64,000 nucleotides of DNA from Pseudomonas ekonensis (GTDB lineage: Bacteria; Pseudomonadota; Gammaproteobacteria; Pseudomonadales; Pseudomonadaceae). Positions 45,738 through 53,737 of the stretch are shown here, one piece after another; position 1 is the first letter of the stretch, and each line of letters opens with the position of its first letter. Where the stretch lies: contig NZ_JAHSTS010000001.1 in assembly GCF_019145435.1 (NCBI RefSeq), positions 2,556,001 to 2,620,000 of the forward strand, written 5' to 3'. The notes beneath the pieces are model-generated. The model was not told the origin of the DNA. It did no database searches and saw nothing but the letters and a program-made list of their open reading frames with translations. Position numbers and translations under genes: made by a program.

Positions 45738-46538
45738 TCAAGGACCACACAGTTGTTCTTCACCTGGAATGGCCCTATCGATCTTCACCAACCCTTTAAG
45801 CGAAACGCCCATTCGCCTCCCTCCCCGGTAGAGCGTGTAGTTCGCCAGCGCCGATGCAAGTTTTTGCATCGGTTCTATATGAGGACGATAGGGTTCAACC
45901 AAAACCGAAAAACCCTGTGCGATTTCTTGCGCATTCATAATCGTCTTATCGATTTTCTTATATGTTTGTGCGATGGGAGCGCCGCTTCCGTTAAGCGTCA
46001 GGTATCCCGTCCACTCAACCGAACACAGGTCTCCCACCCGAACAAATGCCGGAAGCGCTGGAACTTTCACTTCAACGCCTTCCCATATAGGCGGCTCGCT
46101 TGAACAGTTCAGGTAACCATTTCTGTTCGCAGCCGGAAAGTTCGGCTCAGTCAAATCCTTGGGAACAAGCGTATGGTCGATCGTCAACTTCCGTGGCAAT
46201 GAGTGCGCCGGATTGTTGAAGTGATTGAGCGTCGTATACATCACTTCGACTACACCGTCCTCGACCAGATGCGCAGGCCCGATCGCAATGGTGAATTGCG
46301 TTTCGGCAATCGGCCCCGGATGCTCGGTCCGCTGGTTGAACACCACAACCCCATTGCGCTTCATCTCAACGATGAGTTTGTCTGTCTGCCCAGGGCCGGC
46401 AGGGCGGGGCCAGATCGGTATGACCACCTCAATGCCCTGCGCCAGCAACTCTTCCGGGATGTACCCATCCGGGTCGTCATCCGCGACACCGACCACTCGA
46501 GGTGGGTCATACATCATGATTTCCTCGGACGGCATCAT
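45738..46538 (-). CDS. Ig-like repeat protein of unknown function (two modules)
   Basis: A 266-residue protein related in layout to the larger downstream protein. Two modules are visible: residues about 35-125 (TDKLIVEMKRNGVVVFNQRT ... GVVEVMYTTLNHFNN) and about 150-255 (GDLCSVEWTGYLTLNGSGAP ... LANYTLYRGGRRMG). No signal peptide is present. The ATG at 46538 is preceded by GGGAGAAGG. It is the first gene of the two-gene operon, 63 nt downstream of a lux-box-like palindrome. Possible roles are cell-surface binding (by an unknown export route) or a structural part of a secretion or toxin particle. Neither can be shown here. Confidence 0.7.
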   Translation of the reverse strand: MMPSEEIMMYDPPRVVGVADDDPDGYIPEELLAQGIEVVIPIWPRPAGPGQTDKLIVEMKRNGVVVFNQRTEHPGPIAETQFTIAIGPAHLVEDGVVEVMYTTLNHFNNPAHSLPRKLTIDHTLVPKDLTEPNFPAANRNGYLNCSSEPPIWEGVEVKVPALPAFVRVGDLCSVEWTGYLTLNGSGAPIAQTYKKIDKTIMNAQEIAQGFSVLVEPYRPHIEPMQKLASALANYTLYRGGRRMGVSLKGLVKIDRAIPGEEQLCGP

Positions 46539-46601
46539 CCTTCTCCCGCAAGACTGTAAGATCGTTGGATTGATTAGGCGCCTGTTCCAAGCATCGGACT
46601 A

Positions 46602-46617
46602 CTGTCAGATCTGACAG
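46602..46617. promoter_or_regulatory. lux-box-like palindrome, copy 2 (CTGTCAGATCTGACAG)
   Basis: A perfect 16-bp palindrome in CT-N12-AG form with an AGATCT centre, as in the phz box of P. chlororaphis. It lies 63 nt upstream of the Ig-like operon on the minus strand. It shares both hexamers with the site at 40525-40540. A -10-like TAATCA on the minus strand follows about 26 nt later. The regulator is not in the window. Confidence 0.6.
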
Positions 46618-46695
46618 GGAAAGCGACCGTCCGTCGTCTTTCTGCGGGATTGGCGGTGAGCGGAGGCTTGACGGATTCCTCTGGGTGGCGTCTCA

Positions 46696-46709
46696 TGAAA
46701 CCGGTTTCA
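46696..46709. promoter_or_regulatory. PtxS operator upstream of ptxS
   Basis: TGAAACCGGTTTCA, a perfect 14-bp palindrome identical to the published PtxS binding site. It lies 52 nt before the GTG start of ptxS, consistent with autoregulation. Confidence 0.93.
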
Positions 46710-46761
46710 GCATCGTCCGACGTGCGCTGTTTCCCAACGCCAATAACAAGGTCCAACCACC

Positions 46762-47790
46762 GTGAACGACTTCTCCGCCGCCCAGCGCAGCCGCGTGACC
46801 ATGCTCGACGTCGCCGAACACGCCGGCGTGTCCAAGGCCAGCGTCTCGCGCTTCATCGGCGACGACCGCGCCCTGCTCTCCGAGGCCACCGCCGAGCGCA
46901 TCGAACGGGCAATCGCCGAGCTGGGTTACCGCCCCAACCAGATGGCCCGAGGCCTCAAGCGCGGGCGCACCCGCCTGATCGGCATGCTGGTGGCCGACAT
47001 CCGCAACCCCTATTCGATCGCCGTGATGCACGGGGTGGAAACCGCCTGCCGCCGTCACGGCTACAGCCTGGTGGTGTGCAACACCGACCGCGACGACGAG
47101 CAAGAACGCCAGCACCTGGCGCTGCTGCGCTCGTACAACATCGAAGGCCTGATCGTGAACACCCTCGGCCATCACCGGGACGAACTGCATGAGCTCAAGC
47201 GCGAGATGCCGCTGGTGCTGGTGGACCGCAAAGTGGATGGACTGGACAGCGACATGGTCGGGCTGGACAACGCCCGCGCCGTGCAGCTGGCGCTCGATCA
47301 TCTTGAGCAGCGGGGTTACCGGGATCTGCTGCTGGTGACCGAACCCTTTGACGGCACCAGCTCGCGGATCGAACGGGTCGCCAGCTTCCAGAAGCAGATC
47401 GCCCAGCGCAGCGGCCTGAGCGGCGCGGTGCTGGAAACCGGCGCAACGCTCGCCGCCGATCTGCAAGCCTTTCTGAGCCGACCCGGTGCCGGGCCCAAGG
47501 CGCTGTTCTGCGCCAACGGCGTGGCGGCGCTGGCCTGCACCCGCGCCTTGCGCGAGATCGGCAGCCGGCTGTTCGAGGACGCCGGGCTGATCGCGCTGGA
47601 TGACCTGGACTGGTATCCGCTGGTGGGCAGCGGCATCACGGCCCTTGCCCAGCCGACGGCGGACATCGGCGCCCAGGCGTTCGAATGCCTGCTCAAGCGG
47701 TTGCGTGGGGATGACGAGGCGGCGCGGGTGGTGGATTTTGCGCCGGTGTTGATCGAGCGGGGGTCTACCTGTGGGGTTTGCGATGACTGA
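46762..47790 (+). CDS. ptxS: LacI family repressor PtxS (2-ketogluconate-responsive)
   Basis: A 342-residue LacI-type repressor. The HTH is TMLDVAEHAGVSKASVSRFI (about residues 13-32), with the hinge helix at YRPNQMARGLKRGRT. The periplasmic-binding-protein-like core carries LIGMLVADIRNPYSIAVMHG and GLIALDDLDWYPLVG. In Pseudomonas PtxS binds TGAAACCGGTTTCA and is released by 2-ketogluconate. Both its own promoter and the kguE promoter carry that site here. The start is a GTG at 46762. In P. aeruginosa the PtxR activator is adjacent; here it is not. Confidence 0.94.
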   Translation: MNDFSAAQRSRVTMLDVAEHAGVSKASVSRFIGDDRALLSEATAERIERAIAELGYRPNQMARGLKRGRTRLIGMLVADIRNPYSIAVMHGVETACRRHGYSLVVCNTDRDDEQERQHLALLRSYNIEGLIVNTLGHHRDELHELKREMPLVLVDRKVDGLDSDMVGLDNARAVQLALDHLEQRGYRDLLLVTEPFDGTSSRIERVASFQKQIAQRSGLSGAVLETGATLAADLQAFLSRPGAGPKALFCANGVAALACTRALREIGSRLFEDAGLIALDDLDWYPLVGSGITALAQPTADIGAQAFECLLKRLRGDDEAARVVDFAPVLIERGSTCGVCDD

Positions 47791-47800
47791 TCGGGCCTCA

Positions 47801-47925
47801 TCGCGGACAAGTCGAGTTGTCGCACCGCCGCTCCCACAGGTTTGCGGTTTGCCTGGATTCTGCGGGCATCAGGATACCTGTGGGAGCTGGCTTGTCAGCG
47901 AGAGCGATGGATCAGGCGCCGCAGC
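47801..47925. repeat. Degenerate REP pair between ptxS and kguE
   Basis: GCTCCCACAGG (about 47829-47840) and ACCTGTGGGAGCTGGCTTGT with CAGCGAGAGCG (about 47876-47907) form an imperfect inverted pair after the ptxS stop. The rest of the 254-nt gap leads to the kguE promoter and operator. Confidence 0.5.
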
Positions 47926-48017
47926 GCATAGCCAGGACAGTTGCTCTCACAGGCGACGATTCGACGGGCCCGCGCAGAGCTCCCTAAGCCCCCACAACCC
48001 TTTTTTTGAACAAAAAA

Positions 48018-48031
48018 TGAAACCGGTTTCA
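48018..48031. promoter_or_regulatory. PtxS operator upstream of kguE
   Basis: TGAAACCGGTTTCA again, 13 nt before the kguE ATG. At this position a bound repressor would block transcription of kguE-K-T-D, and 2-ketogluconate would lift the block. Confidence 0.93.
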
Positions 48032-48044
48032 GAGGACAACAACA

Positions 48045-48827
48045 ATGAATGAACCTGCCGTTTCCATCAGCCTGTCCAGCTACGGCGCCGACCTGGTGCG
48101 CCAGCGGGGCCAAGGCTTTTTCGTCGATGTGCTGGCCGCCGCCGGCGCCAGCCGCATCGAATGGCGTGAGGAACTGCTCACCGGTGAGGTGCCCGCGCAA
48201 CTGGCACAGGCCACCGCCGCGGCACGGCTGCAAAGCCTCTATTCCTCACCGACCGAGCTGTGGCTCGCCGGTCAGGCCTTACCGAACCCGCAACTGGAAA
48301 CCGCCCTGCAGAACGCCGAGGCGTTCGGCGCCCGCTGGTTGAAAGTCTCGTTGGGCCACTTCGCCGACCGCCACGACTTCAGCGCGCTGGCCCACCGCTT
48401 GAGCCAAAGCCCGGTGCGGCTGCTGGTGGAGAACGATCAGACCCCGCACGGCGGGCGCATCGAGCCGTTCCAGCGTTTCTTCAGCGCCGTCGAGCAGCAC
48501 GGGTTGCCGATCCGCATGACCTTCGACATCGGCAACTGGCAGTGGCAAGGCGAATCCGCCGCCCAGGCCGCACGCCTGTTGGGCCGGCACGTCGGCTACG
48601 TGCACTGCAAGGCGGTGGCCCGCCGCGCCGACGGCAAGCTCGTCGCCGTGCCGCCCGTCGCCAACGACCTGCATCACTGGGAACAACTGCTGCGGCACAT
48701 GGATCAAGGCGTCATGCGCGCCGCCGAATACCCGCTGCAAGGCGACGACCTGGTGCAGCTCACCCGCGACCACGTCGCCGCCCTCGCCCGCCTCGGCCAA
48801 TCCTGCCTGGAGCCTGCCCATGTCTGA
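48045..48827 (+). CDS. kguE: KguE, sugar phosphate isomerase/epimerase-like protein
   Basis: A 260-residue TIM-barrel protein of the AP endonuclease 2/xylose isomerase-like superfamily. Metal-binding positions are suggested by [24 protein letters not shown] and VGYVHCKAV. KguE is the first gene of the 2-ketogluconate operon, and its exact enzymatic step is not established. AGAGGA precedes the ATG. The final 8 nt overlap kguK, so the two are translationally coupled. The PtxS operator lies directly upstream. Confidence 0.92.
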   Translation: MNEPAVSISLSSYGADLVRQRGQGFFVDVLAAAGASRIEWREELLTGEVPAQLAQATAAARLQSLYSSPTELWLAGQALPNPQLETALQNAEAFGARWLKVSLGHFADRHDFSALAHRLSQSPVRLLVENDQTPHGGRIEPFQRFFSAVEQHGLPIRMTFDIGNWQWQGESAAQAARLLGRHVGYVHCKAVARRADGKLVAVPPVANDLHHWEQLLRHMDQGVMRAAEYPLQGDDLVQLTRDHVAALARLGQSCLEPAHV

Positions 48828-49809
48828 GATCGACATCCTTTCGTTCGGCGAAACCATGGCCATGTTCGTCGCCGAGCACAGCGGCGACCTGGCGTCGGTG
48901 GGCCAGTTCCACAAACGCATCGCCGGGGCCGACAGCAACGTCGCCATCGGCCTGTCCCGACTGGGGTTCAGCGTGGCGTGGCTGAGCCGGGTCGGCGCCG
49001 ATTCCCTGGGCCGTTTCGTCGTCGAATCCCTTGCGCGCGAAGGCCTGGACTGCAGCCATGTGGCGGTGGACCCGGCGCACCCCACCGGTTTCCAGCTCAA
49101 GTCGCGCAGCGACGACGGCAGCGACCCGCAGGTCGAGTACTTTCGTCGGGGTTCGGCGGCCAGCCACCTGTCGCCCGAGGCGATCACGGCAGAGCTGCTC
49201 AACGCCCGGCACCTGCACGCCACCGGCATTCCTGCGGCGCTGTCGGCCTCGGCCCGGGCCATGTCCCATGAACTGATGACGCGCATGCGCCAGGCCGGGC
49301 GCAGCGTGTCGTTCGACCCCAACCTGCGCCCGAGCCTGTGGGCCAGCGAACGGGAGATGATCACCGAGATCAACCGCCTCGCCGCCCTCGCCCATTGGGT
49401 GCTGCCGGGCCTGGCCGAAGGCCGTCTGCTCACCGGGTTCGACGATCCGGCGGACATCGCCGCGTTCTACCTCGACCGGGGCGCCGAAGCGGTGGCGATC
49501 AAGCTCGGGCCCCAAGGCGCCTATTACCGAACGCAACTGGATCAAGGCTTTGTGGCCGGGGTGCCGGTGGCGACGGTGGTGGATACGGTCGGCGCCGGCG
49601 ACGGGTTCGCCGTCGGGATGATCAGTGCCCTGCTGGAGCACCAGAGTTTTGCCGAGGCGGTCAGGCGCGCCAACTGGATCGGCAGCCGTGCGGTGCAAAG
49701 CCGTGGAGACATGGAGGGGCTGCCGGACCGATCCGAACTCACTTGTGAATTTGAGGCCGCCAATCGCCAGCAGGCTGGCTCCTACAGGGGAACGGCGACC
49801 ACCCCATAG
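48820..49809 (+). CDS. kguK: 2-Ketogluconate kinase KguK (PfkB family)
   Basis: A 329-residue PfkB/ribokinase-type sugar kinase. It has [15 protein letters not shown] near the N-terminus and the anion-hole signature [13 protein letters not shown], with the catalytic aspartate, near residues 251-263. It phosphorylates 2-ketogluconate to 2-keto-6-phosphogluconate, with KguD next in the pathway. The last 17 residues (about [17 protein letters not shown]) are encoded by a REP element, so the C-terminal tail is longer than the core fold requires. It starts inside the end of kguE, and the stop lies inside the REP pair. Confidence 0.93.
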   Translation: MSEIDILSFGETMAMFVAEHSGDLASVGQFHKRIAGADSNVAIGLSRLGFSVAWLSRVGADSLGRFVVESLAREGLDCSHVAVDPAHPTGFQLKSRSDDGSDPQVEYFRRGSAASHLSPEAITAELLNARHLHATGIPAALSASARAMSHELMTRMRQAGRSVSFDPNLRPSLWASEREMITEINRLAALAHWVLPGLAEGRLLTGFDDPADIAAFYLDRGAEAVAIKLGPQGAYYRTQLDQGFVAGVPVATVVDTVGAGDGFAVGMISALLEHQSFAEAVRRANWIGSRAVQSRGDMEGLPDRSELTCEFEAANRQQAGSYRGTATTP

Positions 49810-49845
49810 CCCTGTAGGAGCCAGCCTGCTGGCGATGAGGCCAGT
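49757..49845. repeat. Inverted REP pair across the end of kguK
   Basis: ATCGCCAGCAGGCTGGCTCC then TACAGGGG (about 49764-49791) and CCCTGTAGGAGCCAGCCTGC then TGGCGAT (about 49810-49837) are near-perfect inverted copies. The first copy is inside the kguK reading frame and encodes its tail; the second is in the 96-nt gap before kguT. The long mRNA stem could partly uncouple or protect the two halves of the operon. Confidence 0.88.
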
Positions 49846-49905
49846 ACAGACACCCTAGAAATTGAACCTGCTGCGACAAAAACAACAAGCTCAGGAGCAA
49901 GCCCC

Positions 49906-51204
49906 ATGAAAACCGCAACCCTCGCCGCCCGCCGCTGGTGGTACATCATGCCCATCGTATTCATCACCTACAGCCTGGCGTACCTGGACCGCGCCAACTA
50001 CGGCTTCGCCGCCGCCTCCGGCATGGCCGCCGACCTGATGATCACGCCGGGCCTGTCGTCCCTGCTCGGCGCGCTGTTCTTCCTCGGCTATTTCTTCTTC
50101 CAGGTGCCGGGCGCGATCTACGCGCAGAAGCACAGCGTGAAGAAACTCATCTTCGTCAGCCTGATCCTCTGGGGCGGCCTCGCCACCCTCACCGGGGTGG
50201 TCTCCAACGCCTACTGGCTGATCGTGATCCGCTTCATGCTGGGCGTGGTCGAGGCGGCGGTGATGCCGGCGATGCTGGTCTACCTCTGCCACTGGTTCAC
50301 CCGCGCCGAACGCTCCCGGGCCAACACCTTCCTGATCCTCGGCAACCCGGTGACGATGCTGTGGATGTCGGTGGTGTCGGGGTATCTGGTGCAGCATTTC
50401 AGCTGGCGCTGGATGTTCATCATCGAAGGCCTGCCTGCGGTGCTCTGGGCGTTCATCTGGTGGCGGCTGGCGGATGACCGCCCGGCCCAGGCCGACTGGC
50501 TGAGCGACGGCGAGAAACGCGACCTGGAAAGCGCCCTGGCCGCCGAGCAGGTCGGCATCAAGGCGGTGAAGAACTACGCCGAAGCCTTCCGCTCGCCGAA
50601 GGTGATCATTCTGGCGTTGCAGTTCTTCTGCTGGAGCATCGGTGTCTACGGGTTCGTGCTGTGGCTGCCGTCGATCCTCAAGGCCGGCGCGCAGATGGAC
50701 ATGGTCGAGGCCGGCTGGCTGTCGGCGCTGCCGTACCTGGCGGCGGTGGTGGGCATGTTGCTGGTGTCGTGGGGCTCGGACAGGCTGCAAAAGCGCAAGC
50801 GTTTCGTCTGGCCGCCGCTGCTGGTCGCCTCGGTGGCGTTCTACGGCTCCTACGCCCTGGGCGCCGAGCATTTCTGGTGGTCCTACACCCTGCTGGTGAT
50901 CGCCGGGGCCTGCATGTACGCGCCTTACGGGCCGTTCTTCGCCATCGTGCCGGAGATCCTGCCGGCCAACGTCGCCGGCGGCGCCATGGCGCTGATCAAC
51001 AGCATGGGCGCCCTCGGCTCGTTCGGCGGCTCGTACCTGGTCGGCTACCTCAACGGCTCCACCGGTTCCCCCGGCGCGTCGTACCTGTTGATGAGCGGCG
51101 CGCTGCTGCTGTCGGTGCTGCTGACGGTGTTCCTCAATCCCGGCGCCAGCGACCGGGTGACACCCAGGCCTGCGGCACGACGTCCGCTGCCGGCCCACTC
51201 CTGA
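49906..51204 (+). CDS. kguT: 2-Ketogluconate transporter KguT (MFS)
   Basis: A 432-residue MFS protein of the anion:cation symporter family, with twelve helices. It begins with a helix containing YIMPIVFITYSLAYLDRANY, the family signature. FLGYFFFQVPGAIYAQK and GVVEAAVMPAMLVYL follow, and the second half opens at FFCWSIGVYGFVLWLPSIL. In the kgu operon it imports 2-ketogluconate made in the periplasm by membrane dehydrogenases. It starts after the REP pair that closes kguK. Confidence 0.93.
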   Translation: MKTATLAARRWWYIMPIVFITYSLAYLDRANYGFAAASGMAADLMITPGLSSLLGALFFLGYFFFQVPGAIYAQKHSVKKLIFVSLILWGGLATLTGVVSNAYWLIVIRFMLGVVEAAVMPAMLVYLCHWFTRAERSRANTFLILGNPVTMLWMSVVSGYLVQHFSWRWMFIIEGLPAVLWAFIWWRLADDRPAQADWLSDGEKRDLESALAAEQVGIKAVKNYAEAFRSPKVIILALQFFCWSIGVYGFVLWLPSILKAGAQMDMVEAGWLSALPYLAAVVGMLLVSWGSDRLQKRKRFVWPPLLVASVAFYGSYALGAEHFWWSYTLLVIAGACMYAPYGPFFAIVPEILPANVAGGAMALINSMGALGSFGGSYLVGYLNGSTGSPGASYLLMSGALLLSVLLTVFLNPGASDRVTPRPAARRPLPAHS

Positions 51205-51216
51205 TTCGAAAGAGAG

Positions 51217-52203
51217 ATGAATGCGATGAAAAAGCAGGTTGTGCTGTACAAGAAACTGTCGCCGCCGCTGATGGCCCGGCTGCATGAACACGTGGACGTG
51301 ACGCTGATCGACGCCCTCGACGCCGATGGCCTGATGAAGCTGCGCGACGCCCTGCCGGGCGCCCACGGCCTGCTCGGCGCGAGCCTGAGACTGGACGCGG
51401 CGCTGCTCGACCTGGCGCCGCGCCTGGAGGCGGTGTCGAGCGTGTCGGTGGGCGTCGACAACTACGACATCGACTACCTGACCCGCCGCCGGATCCTGTT
51501 GACCAACACCCCGGACGTGCTCACCGAAACCACCGCCGACACCGGTTTCGCCCTGATCCTGGCCGCGGCCCGGCGTGTGGTGGAACTGGCGAACATGGTG
51601 CGCGGCGGCCATTGGCACCGCAGCCTCGGGCCTGCGCATTTCGGCACCGATGTGCACGGCAAGACCCTGGGCATCATCGGCATGGGCCGGATCGGCGAGG
51701 CGCTGGCCCAACGTGGGCATTTCGGCTTCGGCATGCCGGTGCTCTACCACAGCCAGTCGCGCAAGCCGGCGGTGGAGCAGCGCTTCGACGCGCAGTACCG
51801 CAGCCTTGAGGCGCTGTTGCGAGAAGCCGACTTCATCTGCCTGACCCTGCCGCTCACCGCGCAGACCGAAGGCCTGATCGGCGCCGAACAGTTCGCGCAG
51901 ATGCGCCCCGAGAGCATCTTCATCAACATCGCCCGAGGCAAGGTGGTGGACGAAGCGGCGCTGATCGACGCCCTGCGCCACAAGCGCATCCGCGCGGCGG
52001 GGCTGGACGTGTTCGAGCGTGAGCCGCTGAGCCACGATTCGCCGCTGATGCAATTGAGCAACGTGGTGGCGACGCCGCACATGGGCTCGGCCACCCACGA
52101 AACCCGCGAAGCCATGGCCCGGTGCGCGGTGGACAACCTGCTGGCGGCGCTGCACGGGGAGAAGCCTGCGAACCTGGTGAATCCATCGGTCTGGCAGGCT
52201 TGA
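51217..52203 (+). CDS. kguD: 2-Ketogluconate-6-phosphate reductase KguD (D-2-hydroxyacid dehydrogenase)
   Basis: A 328-residue D-isomer 2-hydroxyacid dehydrogenase. The NAD(P) loop is GIIGMGRIGEALAQR. The catalytic triad is carried by NIARGKVVDE (Arg), GLDVFEREPL (Glu) and TPHMGSATHE (His). It reduces 2-keto-6-phosphogluconate to 6-phosphogluconate for the Entner-Doudoroff route. The gene starts 12 nt after kguT. The next 300 nt are a REP array, a natural end for the operon. Confidence 0.93.
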   Translation: MNAMKKQVVLYKKLSPPLMARLHEHVDVTLIDALDADGLMKLRDALPGAHGLLGASLRLDAALLDLAPRLEAVSSVSVGVDNYDIDYLTRRRILLTNTPDVLTETTADTGFALILAAARRVVELANMVRGGHWHRSLGPAHFGTDVHGKTLGIIGMGRIGEALAQRGHFGFGMPVLYHSQSRKPAVEQRFDAQYRSLEALLREADFICLTLPLTAQTEGLIGAEQFAQMRPESIFINIARGKVVDEAALIDALRHKRIRAAGLDVFEREPLSHDSPLMQLSNVVATPHMGSATHETREAMARCAVDNLLAALHGEKPANLVNPSVWQA

Positions 52204-52254
52204 GCGCTTCAGTGACTGTCACTCGGAGACTGTGGGATCCGGCCCTGCGGCGTC

Positions 52255-52491
52255 TTCGCCATCGCCAGCAGGCTGGCTCCTACAGGTATCGCGGCTGTAC
52301 ACAGCATCGGCGGCCACACCAAAACCTGTAGGAGCTTGCCTGCAAGCGATGGGGCCGGCACTGTCGGCCTCTCTGTTGCCTGACCCGCCGCCATCGCCAG
52401 CAGGCTGGCTCCTACAGGTATCGCGGCTGTACACAGCATCGGCGGCCACCCCAAAACCTGTAGGAGCTTGCCTGCAAGCGATGGGGCCGGA
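52255..52491. repeat. Tandem 132-bp double-REP array, about two copies
   Basis: ATCGCCAGCAGGCTGGCTCC recurs at 52261 and 52393, and CTGTAGGAGCTTGCCTGCAA follows each. The period is 132 bp. The spacer TATCGCGGCTGTACACAGCA is almost identical in both. It fills the 305-nt gap between kguD and aruH (52204-52508). Confidence 0.9.
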
Positions 52492-52508
52492 CAGCCTCCA
52501 CATAACTG

Positions 52509-53696
52509 TCAGGCCGTGCGCGCCTGCAACAGCTGCGCCGCGCACAGGGCGATCCGCGCGCAGGCATCAGCCAGCTTCACCCGGTCCACCACCAGCCCGA
52601 TGCGGATGTGCCCCGCCGCGCTGGGCCCGAAGGCCTCCCCGGCGAGCACCGACACCCCGTAACCCTCCAGCAGCCGCTCGGCGAACGCCTGGGCGCCGAG
52701 CCCGGTCTGGCGCACATCGACCATCACGAACATCCCGCCGTCGGGGCGCACCGGGTGCAGGCCCGGGCAACCGCGCAGACGGTCGCACACCAGGTCCCGG
52801 CGCAGACGGTATTCCTCGCGCATCCGGGTCACCTCCGGCAGATCCTTCTCCAGCGCCACCTGCGCCGCTTTCTGCACGAAGTCCGGCAAGCCGAACAGCA
52901 TGCTCAAGGACAGGTTGACCAAATGCCCGGCCAAGGTCTTGGGCCCGATCATCCAGCCGATGCGCCAGCCGGTCATGGCGTGGGACTTGGACAGGCTGTT
53001 GACCGTGGCCGTGCGCTCGGCCATGCCCGGCAGGCTCGCCGGGCTGACATGCTCGCCCTCGTACAAAAGTTCGCTGTACACCTCGTCGCTGATCAGCCAC
53101 AGGTCATGGCGGATGCACAGCGCCGCCAGTTCCTGCCAGACCAGCAGCGGCAGGCTGGCGCCCGAGGGGTTGTTGGGGCTGTTGAGCAGCATGGCGCGGG
53201 TCTTGGCGGTGATCCGCGCCGCGACGTCCGCCGGATCGACGCGAAAGCCGTTCTCGGGCCGCACCGGCACCGGCACCACCGTCGCCCCGCAGGCGCCGAA
53301 CACGCCTTCGTAGGTGACGTACATCGGTTCGGCGACGATCACCTCGTCGCCCGGGTCGAGCAAGCACTGCGCCACCGAATACACGGCGCATTGCGCGCCG
53401 GGCATGACGATCACGTGGTCGGCGTCCACCGCCTGGCCGCTGCGCCGCTGGTGGCGCCGGGCGATCAGGGTGCGCAGGGCGTGCTGGCCGCGCACCTCCG
53501 AGTAGTGCGTATCGCCGGCCAGCAGGCTGTCGATGGCGCCGTGGATGATCGGCAGCGGCGTGTCGAAATCCGGATCGCCCACGGTCAGCAGCAGGACATC
53601 GACGCCTTCGGCGCGCAACTCCAGCGCCCGGTCGTGAATCCGCCAGGCCGCTGCTCCCTCCCCGGCGATCCGTTGGGTCAAGGCTGAATAGCGCAT
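52509..53696 (-). CDS. aruH: Arginine:pyruvate transaminase AruH
   Basis: A 395-residue fold-type I aminotransferase that matches P. aeruginosa AruH very closely along its length: it begins MRYSALTQRIAGEGAAAW and has LLTVGDPDFDTPLPII, NSPNNPSGASLP and ISDEVYSELLYEGEHVSPAS. The PLP lysine is in NSLSKSHAMTGWRIGW. The end is LAGEAFGPSAAGHIRIGLVV. AruH starts the arginine transaminase pathway by moving the alpha-amino group of arginine to pyruvate. GGAGACGTAC precedes the ATG at 53696. The usual partner aruI (2-ketoarginine decarboxylase) is not adjacent. Confidence 0.9.
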   Translation of the reverse strand: MRYSALTQRIAGEGAAAWRIHDRALELRAEGVDVLLLTVGDPDFDTPLPIIHGAIDSLLAGDTHYSEVRGQHALRTLIARRHQRRSGQAVDADHVIVMPGAQCAVYSVAQCLLDPGDEVIVAEPMYVTYEGVFGACGATVVPVPVRPENGFRVDPADVAARITAKTRAMLLNSPNNPSGASLPLLVWQELAALCIRHDLWLISDEVYSELLYEGEHVSPASLPGMAERTATVNSLSKSHAMTGWRIGWMIGPKTLAGHLVNLSLSMLFGLPDFVQKAAQVALEKDLPEVTRMREEYRLRRDLVCDRLRGCPGLHPVRPDGGMFVMVDVRQTGLGAQAFAERLLEGYGVSVLAGEAFGPSAAGHIRIGLVVDRVKLADACARIALCAAQLLQARTA

Positions 53697-53737
53697 GTAC
53701 GTCTCCTGGTTGCGCGGTCTCCAGCCTTCACCGTATC

